DNA of 5,908 bases from Acidobacteriota bacterium (lineage in GTDB: Bacteria > Acidobacteriota > Vicinamibacteria > Vicinamibacterales > UBA2999), in assembly GCA_947465275.1 (NCBI GenBank), contig CANIAI010000170.1, positions 1 to 5,908 on the forward strand, read 5' to 3'. The notes under the pieces were generated by a model. The model did not search any database, was not told where the DNA came from, and saw nothing but the letters and a program-made list of their open reading frames with translations. Position 1 is the first letter of the stretch; the number at the start of each line of letters is the position of its first letter. Position numbers and translations under genes: made by a program. This document shows, piece by piece, positions 1 through 4,924 of this stretch.

Positions 1-879
1 ACGGGCCGGGGCCGCCGCCGGGGCCGGGGCGGACGCCGCGATCTTCTTACCGTACTCCGGCATCGCCGTCTCGGCGCCGCCGCGGGTCGCTTCGTAGGGC
101 AGCTTGAAGCGGTCCGCGAACTCGTGGAGGTAGGGGTTCTGGCCCGGGAGGTAGTTCGGCACGACGCCGCGCTCACGGGTGACTTCGTCGACCGACTCAC
201 ACGGATACGGCTGCACGGCAACCTGATTCGTGAGGCGGAAGCCGTTCGTCTTGATGACCGGCTCGGTCAGGTAGACCGGGTCGCTGACCATCGCGATGTG
301 GGTGATCGTGTCGCCGTGACGGATGAAACGATCTTCCATCGTGGCGCGGTCGCTCAGCACGAGGCCGTTGCGACGAATCCAGCCGGCCTTCAGGTGGTCG
401 GTCTGGACGACGAGCTGACCACCGACGTACCGACCGGTGGAGAAGCCCTGCCAGGTGTGCGCCGCGTAGGCCGGCGGGTGCGGACGGCCGTCCATCCAGA
501 TCTCACGCTTCTGTTCCATCCACTGGATGTGCGTGTTGATCTTGATCAGGCGCTGCGTCGCGTCATCGACGTCGGTCCAGATGCGCAGGTTGCCGACGCC
601 ACGGAATCCGTAGGTCGACGGGTGCGGCTTGCACTGGTGCTCCGGCAGGGTCAGCAGCGACGCAGACCAGCTGTCGGCGCGCAGACGCTGCGCATCGCTC
701 ACCGGCAGACCGAGGTAGTCACCGACCTCGGGACCCGCGGCGCGCTCCGTTGCATCTTCGTGCATGAGGGGCGCCCAGACACCGCTCAGGTCAACCACCT
801 GCGCCGAGGCCGGCGCGCTAATCATCAGTGCTCCGCAGAACGCGAAAAGCGCTGACGTCATTCCGATATACCGACGCAT
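1..879 (-). CDS. Exported protein of unknown function, DL(S/T)GxW / AGWxRRNG family (3' end beyond window)
   Basis: The frame is open from an ATG at 879-877 to the left edge with no stop, so 293 residues are visible and the C-terminus is missing. The start follows a clear ribosome site, AGGAGG on the minus strand (889-884), 4 bases before the ATG. Residues 1-26 form a signal peptide ending ASA, predicted to be cut before Q27. The mature protein opens with DLSGVW (30-35), carries the LKAGWIRRNG core at 163-172, then a DPVYL segment, and ends here in an Ala/Pro-rich stretch whose DNA is a GGCCGGGGC-type repeat. The same order of motifs occurs in the protein at 3268-4059, so the two are paralogues. 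The pattern resembles uncharacterised secreted proteins common in Acidobacteriota; a lipocalin-like beta fold is only my guess. No catalytic signature is evident. It probably acts in the periplasm or at the cell surface. Confidence 0.85.
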   Translation of the reverse strand, partial: MRRYIGMTSALFAFCGALMISAPASAQVVDLSGVWAPLMHEDATERAAGPEVGDYLGLPVSDAQRLRADSWSASLLTLPEHQCKPHPSTYGFRGVGNLRIWTDVDDATQRLIKINTHIQWMEQKREIWMDGRPHPPAYAAHTWQGFSTGRYVGGQLVVQTDHLKAGWIRRNGLVLSDRATMEDRFIRHGDTITHIAMVSDPVYLTEPVIKTNGFRLTNQVAVQPYPCESVDEVTRERGVVPNYLPGQNPYLHEFADRFKLPYEATRGGAETAMPEYGKKIAASAPAPAAAPAR

Positions 880-942
880 GCTTCCTCCTGGCTATTCAAC
901 GCGACAACAAGGCACGGCAGCCCCCGGCCTGGCGTGGGGCAG

Positions 943-948
943 AGTGTA
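943..948 (-). promoter_or_regulatory. Candidate -10 element for the left-edge exported gene
   Basis: TACACT on the minus strand lies about 64 bases upstream of the ATG at 879 and matches TATAAT at four of six positions. The surrounding stretch (about 943-985) is clearly more AT-rich than its neighbourhood. The -35 area at 17 bases spacing reads TTTCTA, a poor match, so this is tentative. It would give a leader of roughly 55-60 bases that includes the AGGAGG site. The 139-base gap between this gene and the upstream same-strand ORF is consistent with a separate promoter. Confidence 0.3.
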
Positions 949-1018
949 ACGCAGCAAAGAACGAATAGAAACGATTTTGTCGAGCGGGATTGACCTGCGC
1001 TCCGGCGGCCCGCCTGGC

Positions 1019-1321
1019 TCAGGGCGCCGCGGCGGCTGGTGGCGCCGGGCAGGTCGGGTCGGTGCACGGCTCGGCCGGCAGCGACGGCGACCGGGGCGCC
1101 ACATGGTCGACGGGAATCGGCTGCCCCTTGAGCTCGGCCGCCCGCTCCCGGACCGCCGGCACCGTCTTGAAGATTTCGTTGTAGAGCAGGGACGTGCCCC
1201 GGCGAATCTGGAGTTCCGGACCGGCGCAGCACCGGAGGAGGACGGCGATCACGTCCGGGTCGGCCTCGTCGGTCCAGAGGAGCTCGTACTTGGTGGTGTA
1301 TGGGCAGCGCGCGCAGGCCAC
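1019..1321 (-). CDS. Small cysteine-containing hypothetical protein (100 aa)
   Basis: I do not recognise this protein. The frame begins at a GTG (1321-1319), the only usable start because an in-frame TAA lies three codons upstream, and ends at TGA (1021-1019). Only a weak GGA precedes the GTG. Third codon positions are overwhelmingly G or C, as in the confident genes, and residues 1-75 read as a normal soluble protein rather than an antisense shadow. Cysteines occur as C3-x2-C6, a C31-C32 pair and C86-x4-C91. The spaced pairs suggest metal or disulfide binding but match no zinc ribbon I can name. The last 25 residues are Pro/Ala-rich and probably disordered. There is no signal peptide, so it is likely cytoplasmic, unlike all its neighbours. 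It shares a strand with the exported gene downstream, 139 bases away. Overlapping frames are also open, so its reality is probable rather than certain. Confidence 0.55.
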   Translation of the reverse strand: MACARCPYTTKYELLWTDEADPDVIAVLLRCCAGPELQIRRGTSLLYNEIFKTVPAVRERAAELKGQPIPVDHVAPRSPSLPAEPCTDPTCPAPPAAAAP

Positions 1322-1686
1322 GTGTCCATTTTACGCGCGTGCCTGAGCCGTGCAAGGCCGTTGTGGACTTTCCTCAGCCGTGAGCGTAAGATTCAGGCGC
1401 CTTTTTTGTCGGGGCTCCGGCGCACCTGCCTGCCCGTCCTCCCGATCAAGCTGGCGGTTCTGGCCGTCGCGGTTGTAAACTCCACCGCGCCGCCCAGCGT
1501 ATCTGGCTCGAGTTCCGTTCCGGTCACCAGTTGTTGCCACCCGCGGGCCCGGCAGGGCACGAGGAGCGATGAGGGGTTGAGCGAGGCTGACGGGTCAGGT
1601 CAGCCCGGAGCACTCGTGAGACGCAGTGCGCAGGAAGGCACTTCGTGACGGCGTACGTTAGAGAAGGGGTTTCAGTGGAGCACGCA
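1322..1686. other. Gene-free region with repeats, hairpin and probable leader of the hydrolase unit
   Basis: No convincing gene is seen in these 365 bases; the open frames here are short or lack protein-like composition. An imperfect direct repeat CCT(G/C)AGCCGTG lies at 1342-1352 and 1372-1382, exactly 30 bases apart. A possible -10 for the plus strand, TAAACT at 1476-1481, has no good -35 (GGCGGT at 17 bases spacing). A hairpin with a 7-bp stem, GGCTGAC/GTCAGCC, lies at 1585-1605. The run of six T at about 1401-1406 follows GGCGCC but no convincing terminator stem. If the TAAACT element is real, the hydrolase mRNA has a leader of about 200 bases. Confidence 0.4.
1585..1605 (+). repeat. Inverted repeat upstream of the first hydrolase gene
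   Basis: GGCTGAC (1585-1591) and GTCAGCC (1599-1605) are exact reverse complements separated by the 7-base spacer GGGTCAG. It could be a leader hairpin or a dyad operator, about 80 bases before the start codon. No T-run follows it, so it is not an intrinsic terminator. Confidence 0.5.
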
Positions 1687-2721
1687 ATGATGAAGCAGTT
1701 GAGGAGCACGTGGGGTGTCGTCGGTGTCGCCATCGCCATGGGCGCGGCGCTCAGCACCGCGGTTGGCCTCGCGCAGGGACGTCAGGGGGGAGCGGCGCCG
1801 GCCGCGGCCGCCGGCCCCGACATGTCGAACGTCCAGGTGAACGCGCTCAAGGTTCAGGGCAACGTCTGGATGCTCACCGGCGGGGGATTCAACTCCGCGG
1901 TGTCCGTTGGTCCTGACGGCGTCCTCGTGGTCGACACGATGGTCGCGCCGCTGGGCGAGAAGCTGCTTGCGAAGGTCCGCGAGATCTCTGGCGGTCGTCC
2001 GATCCGGATGATCGTCAACACCCACGCACACGCCGACCACTTCGGCGGCAACCCGACGCTGAACGATGCCGGCGAGTCGATCGTGGCTGGCAACTTCGCC
2101 GGGCAGGCCGGCGACCGCAAGGCGCAGATCTTCTCGCACGAGAACGCGTCGAACCGGATGTACGAGGCGAAGCCGCCGCTGCCGTCGACCGCCATGCCGA
2201 CCGACACGTTCTTCACCGAAGAGAAGACGATCTTCTTCAACGGTGAGGCGGTCGTGATGAACCACCAGCCCAACGCCCACACGGACGGCGACATCACGGT
2301 GTTCTTCCGTCGCTCGGATGTGGTCGCCTCGGGCGACGTCTACATCAACACCACCTTCCCCATCTTCATGGCGGACCAGGGTGGCAGCTACCAGGGAATC
2401 ATCAACGCCCTCAACAACCTGATCGAGATCACCGTGCCTGCTGAGAAGCAGGAGGGTGGCACTTATGTCATCCCGGGCCACGGCCGCCTCGCCGACGAGG
2501 CCGACGTGGTCGAGGCGCGCGACATGAACACGATCATTCGCGACCGCTTCCAGGATGCCATCAAGAAGGGGCAGACGCTGGATCAGGTGAAGGCCGCGAA
2601 TCTCCTGAAGGACTACGAGGGGCGCTACGGTGCGACCTCGGGCTTCTGGACGACGAACCAGTTCATCGAAGCGGTCTACAACAGCCTCAAGACGCCGCCG
2701 GCCCGCACGAGCCAGCGCTAA
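1687..2721 (+). CDS. Exported metallo-beta-lactamase-fold hydrolase
   Basis: A 344-residue periplasmic or secreted hydrolase of the metallo-beta-lactamase superfamily, probably binuclear. The metal ligands are all visible: H113-x-H115-x-D117-H118 (HAHADH), H198 (in NAHTDGD), D217 (in SGD) and H265 (in IPGHG). Residues 1-29 are a signal peptide (basic K3/R6, hydrophobic core 9-28) with likely cleavage after GLA before Q30, followed by a Gly/Ala-rich linker to about residue 44. The start chosen is the first of two adjacent ATGs, with GGAG at 1677-1680 six bases upstream. A GTG at 1645 with AGGAAGG before it is a possible alternative that would add 14 residues before the signal peptide. The C-terminal helical region (about 280-340) resembles the extension in acidobacterial MBL-fold proteins. 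Substrate is unknown: the superfamily includes beta-lactamases, lactonases and sulfatases, and the fold alone does not imply antibiotic resistance. It is the first gene of an apparent unit; the next starts 25 bases on. Confidence 0.9.
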   Translation: MMKQLRSTWGVVGVAIAMGAALSTAVGLAQGRQGGAAPAAAAGPDMSNVQVNALKVQGNVWMLTGGGFNSAVSVGPDGVLVVDTMVAPLGEKLLAKVREISGGRPIRMIVNTHAHADHFGGNPTLNDAGESIVAGNFAGQAGDRKAQIFSHENASNRMYEAKPPLPSTAMPTDTFFTEEKTIFFNGEAVVMNHQPNAHTDGDITVFFRRSDVVASGDVYINTTFPIFMADQGGSYQGIINALNNLIEITVPAEKQEGGTYVIPGHGRLADEADVVEARDMNTIIRDRFQDAIKKGQTLDQVKAANLLKDYEGRYGATSGFWTTNQFIEAVYNSLKTPPARTSQR

Positions 2722-2746
2722 TCGACGTTCCATCTGGAGACTATTC

Positions 2747-3136
2747 ATGAAGCGTAGCCTTGCCCTCCTGCTCGTGGCCGGTGCGTTCACCTTCGGCGCC
2801 CGCGCGCACGCGCACCACTCGTTCGCCGCGACCTACCTGGAAGACCAGGAGATGTCGATCGAAGGCGACCTGGTGCAGTTCCTCTACCGTAACCCGCACT
2901 CCTTCGTGCACGTGATGGCGCCCGAGCCGCAGACCAAGGAAATGGTCCGCTGGGCCGTTGAGTGGGGCGGTGGCGGTCAGCTCGGCCAGCAGGGTGTGAC
3001 CCGCGAGACGCTGAAGCCGGGTGACCACGTCGTCATCACGGGTTCGCCGGGCCGCAACCCCGCCGACCACCGCCTGCGCATGCGCACCATCTTCCGGCCG
3101 AAGGACGGCTGGCGTTGGGGCGGCGTCGTCGACTAG
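2747..3136 (+). CDS. Exported DUF6152 family protein
   Basis: A 129-residue small secreted protein. The start is an ATG with GGAG (2736-2739) seven bases upstream; the same frame is open further upstream only inside the previous gene. Residues 1-22 are a signal peptide (K2, R3, hydrophobic 5-18) with an AHA cleavage site, leaving HHSF as the predicted mature N-terminus (H23, H24); cleavage after A20 is an alternative. The HHSFA opening, the RNPHSFVHV stretch (48-56), the W69-to-W73 strand, and the SLKPGD-like LKPGDHVVITGSPG segment (89-102) match my memory of DUF6152, a beta-rich family of unknown function common in Acidobacteriota and some marine Proteobacteria. The conserved histidines (H23, H24, H51, H55, H94, H108) could bind a metal, but that is an inference. 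It lies between the hydrolase and the paralogous exported protein, which suggests an accessory role in the same envelope process. Confidence 0.85.
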   Translation: MKRSLALLLVAGAFTFGARAHAHHSFAATYLEDQEMSIEGDLVQFLYRNPHSFVHVMAPEPQTKEMVRWAVEWGGGGQLGQQGVTRETLKPGDHVVITGSPGRNPADHRLRMRTIFRPKDGWRWGGVVD

Positions 3137-3267
3137 ACTCTGGCGCCCGGGCAGCCGGCGGCTTCCGCCGCCCGCTGCCGGTGCCGTCGATTAGCCATTC
3201 ACTGCAGGCGGGTCTGTGGGGCCCGCCCGAGCGCCCAAGGATGGGCGCTCCTAGTTGGAGGAGAGGG
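3137..3267 (+). promoter_or_regulatory. Structured intercistronic leader with three hairpins
   Basis: This 131-base gap separates two genes of the apparent unit and holds three strong predicted stems in a row. The first, 3150-3179, pairs GGCAGC with GCTGCC around an inner GGCGG/CCGCC. The second, 3207-3227, pairs GGCGGG with CCCGCC. The third, 3229-3250, is a perfect 9-bp stem GAGCGCCCA/TGGGCGCTC closed by the loop AGGA and ends seven bases before the GGAGG ribosome site (3257-3261). None is followed by a T-run, so none looks like an intrinsic terminator. GCGCCC also occurs at 3143-3148 and could compete for the 3' half of the third stem. A role in mRNA stability, processing or translational control is inferred. 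Confidence 0.55.
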
Positions 3268-4059
3268 ATGAGCAACAGGAAGCTTGGGATGATTGCCGGA
3301 CCGGCGGTCATCGCGATGGCCGTGATGGCGGGTTCGGGACAGCTCGCGGCGCAGGCGCCGCAGGGCCGCGCCGGTGGTGCTGCGGCTCCGCAGGCGCCGC
3401 CGACCGCGCAGGCGACGGCGGCGATTGACCTGACCGGTAACTGGGTCTCGGTCGTGAACGAGGACTGGCGGTGGCGCATGGTCACCCCGCCGAAGGGTGA
3501 CTACGCCAGCGTGCCGCTGAATGCCGATGGCACCAAGCAGGCTGACACCTGGCAGCCGTCGATGGACGGTCAGTGCGAGGCGTACGGCATGGCCGGCCTG
3601 ATGCGCATGCCGACCCGGCTGAAGATCGGCTGGCAGGATCCGCAGACGCTGAAGATCGAGACCGACGCGGGCACGCAGACGCGTCTGCTGCACTTCGGCG
3701 GCACCGGCGTGAAGCCGACGGCCCGTTCGCTCCAGGGTTGGAGCGAGGCCGAGTGGGAGCGTCCCGGCGGCGGTGGCCGTGGCCGCGGTCCGCTCCCCCC
3801 GGGTGGCACGCTGAAGGCGACGACCACCATGCTGCGCGCCGGCTGGCTGCGCAAGAACGGTGTGCCGTACAGCGCCGACGCGACCGTGACCGAGTACTTC
3901 GATCGCTTCACCTCGCCGACCGGCGAGGAGTGGTTCTCGGTGACGACGATCGTCCACGACCCGAAGTTCCTCAATCAGGACTTCGTCACGAGCTCGCACT
4001 TCAAGAAGGAAGCCGACGCTTCGAAGTGGAGCCCGTCGACCTGCCGTCAGTCGTCGTAA
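3268..4059 (+). CDS. Exported protein of unknown function, paralogue of the left-edge gene
   Basis: A 263-residue secreted protein. The ATG at 3268 has an excellent GGAGGAG site six bases upstream (GGAGG 3257-3261); an in-frame ATG at 3241 lies in a hairpin and lacks a spaced ribosome site. Residues 1-28 form a signal peptide (R4, K5, hydrophobic 6-22) likely cut at LAA before Q29, followed by an Ala/Pro/Gln linker to about 52. The family pattern is DLTGNW (54-59), a DTWQPSMDGQCE stretch, LKIETD and QTR segments, AGWLRKNG (191-198), ATVTEYFDRF and HDPKFL (D231). The same order occurs in the protein ending at 879 on the other strand. Residues 165-180 are a Gly/Arg/Pro-rich insert with no obvious counterpart in that paralogue. 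No catalytic motif is visible. It is third after the hydrolase and the DUF6152 gene, and a terminator closes the unit 21 bases after its stop. Confidence 0.85.
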   Translation: MSNRKLGMIAGPAVIAMAVMAGSGQLAAQAPQGRAGGAAAPQAPPTAQATAAIDLTGNWVSVVNEDWRWRMVTPPKGDYASVPLNADGTKQADTWQPSMDGQCEAYGMAGLMRMPTRLKIGWQDPQTLKIETDAGTQTRLLHFGGTGVKPTARSLQGWSEAEWERPGGGGRGRGPLPPGGTLKATTTMLRAGWLRKNGVPYSADATVTEYFDRFTSPTGEEWFSVTTIVHDPKFLNQDFVTSSHFKKEADASKWSPSTCRQSS

Positions 4060-4080
4060 CGACGCGGGGGTGACAGACCA

Positions 4081-4114
4081 AGCCCGGCGGGCCTCGCGGC
4101 CCGTCGGGCTTTTT
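4081..4114 (+). terminator. Strong intrinsic terminator closing the three-gene unit
   Basis: A 13-bp stem, AGCCCGGCGGGCC (4081-4093) with GGCCCGTCGGGCT (4098-4110), contains one G-U wobble, has the tetraloop TCGC, and runs into TTTTT (4110-4114), then C, A and another T-run. It begins 21 bases after the TAA at 4057-4059. The left flank has no A-run, so it should act mainly on plus-strand transcripts. Confidence 0.93.
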
Positions 4115-4138
4115 CATTTTTGCGGGGAGACATCCAGC

Positions 4139-4918
4139 ATGAAGCGAGTGGTGATGATCGTCGGCGGTGTGCTGCTGTTGCTCGTCATCGCCGCCGGCGC
4201 GATCGTGGCGACGACGTTCATGGGGCGCCGCCCTGTGCAGGATGGAGCCGAGATCAGCGGGGCACGAATCGTCGCGGACGGCATCGTCTCGGCGGCGGTC
4301 ATTCCGCTGGGCGACGGACACGTGGCGCTCGTCGATGCCGGCAACGACAGCGAGGCGAAGGCGCTCCTCGCCGACTTGTCCCGGCGGGGGATGGGCCCGG
4401 ATGCGGTGTCGGCCATCCTGCTGACGCACGGCCACGCGGACCACATCGGCGGGGTGGCGCGGTTTCCGAACGCCCAGGTGATGGCGCTCGAGGCAGAGGT
4501 GCCGCTCGCTGAGGGGCGCGTCGGCGCGCGAGGGCCGGCCACCCGGCTGTTTCCGGTGTCACCGACGGGGATCAGGGTGAGTCGCCCACTGCACGACGGC
4601 GAATCGATTCAGCTGGGCAACGTGACGGCGCAGGTGTTCGCCCTTGAGGGCCACACCGGGGGCAGCGCCGCCTATCTGATCAATGGCCTGCTGTTCGTCG
4701 GCGACTCCGCCGACACGTCCAGCGACGGGCACCTCATCCCGTCGGCCTGGATCTTCAGCGACAGCCAGGCCCAGAACCGGGCCTCGCTCGCACGGCTCGA
4801 CGCGCGCCTGCGCGCGGCGCGGCTGCCGGTACAGGCCATCGTGCCCGCGCACTCAGGCGCGATGACCGACGGGCTGACTCAACTCGACGCCTTCGCGAGT
4901 TCCGCCGCGGCCCGCTGA
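4139..4918 (+). CDS. Membrane-anchored or exported metallo-beta-lactamase-fold hydrolase
   Basis: A 259-residue protein of the metallo-beta-lactamase superfamily, from a different subfamily than the one at 1687. The ligand set is complete: H97-x-H99-x-D101-H102 (HGHADH), H172 (EGHTGG), D189 (VGDSAD) and H238 (PAHSG). Residues 4-28 are a strongly hydrophobic segment flanked by K2R3 and R30R31, either an uncleaved anchor or a signal peptide, so the catalytic domain should be periplasmic. The start is the ATG at 4139 with GGAG (4126-4129) nine bases upstream. The frame extends to 4070, but that part would translate the terminator and is rejected. The core ends early, without the helical C-terminal extension of the other hydrolase. 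Substrate is unknown; thioesterase, lactonase or glyoxalase-II-like hydrolysis are all possible. It starts 24 bases after the terminator's first T-run, so its transcription is uncertain. It ends 6 bases from a convergent gene. Confidence 0.88.
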   Translation: MKRVVMIVGGVLLLLVIAAGAIVATTFMGRRPVQDGAEISGARIVADGIVSAAVIPLGDGHVALVDAGNDSEAKALLADLSRRGMGPDAVSAILLTHGHADHIGGVARFPNAQVMALEAEVPLAEGRVGARGPATRLFPVSPTGIRVSRPLHDGESIQLGNVTAQVFALEGHTGGSAAYLINGLLFVGDSADTSSDGHLIPSAWIFSDSQAQNRASLARLDARLRAARLPVQAIVPAHSGAMTDGLTQLDAFASSAAAR

Positions 4919-4924
4919 CCCGGT

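Noticed and set aside
124..855. A 243-codon plus-strand open frame opposite the left-edge exported gene
   Set aside because: The minus strand carries the signal peptide, ribosome site and family motifs shared with the 3268 gene; the plus frame is Arg/Val/Asp-rich shadow sequence.
858..1355. A 165-codon minus-strand frame overlapping the small cysteine ORF
   Set aside because: Its translation is Arg/Pro/Gly-rich with no domain-like character, and it overruns the promoter area and start of the exported gene. The 1019-1321 frame fits codon bias better.
1360..1376. GAGGAAAGTCC on the minus strand, identical to the conserved 5' core of bacterial RNase P RNA
   Set aside because: The other conserved blocks expected within about 350 bases (for example the GGTAAGAGCGCACC region and the 3' ACAGAAA-type block) are absent, and the small ORF occupies the downstream stretch. 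The match is coincidental.
1398..1425. GGCGCC followed by six T, and GCGCC/GGCGC around it, as a possible terminator
   Set aside because: The only stem available places the T-run in the loop, and no plus-strand gene ends upstream.
977..1648. A 223-codon plus-strand open frame spanning the small ORF and the gene-free region
   Set aside because: It runs antisense to a frame with normal protein composition, then through a region of low-quality translation, with no ribosome site. GC-rich DNA keeps it open by chance.
1672..2790. A 372-codon open frame on the minus strand opposite the first hydrolase
   Set aside because: It is antisense to a gene with complete catalytic motifs and is Arg/Val/Asp/His-rich, as expected for the reverse of a GC-rich gene. 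No ribosome site or domain is visible.
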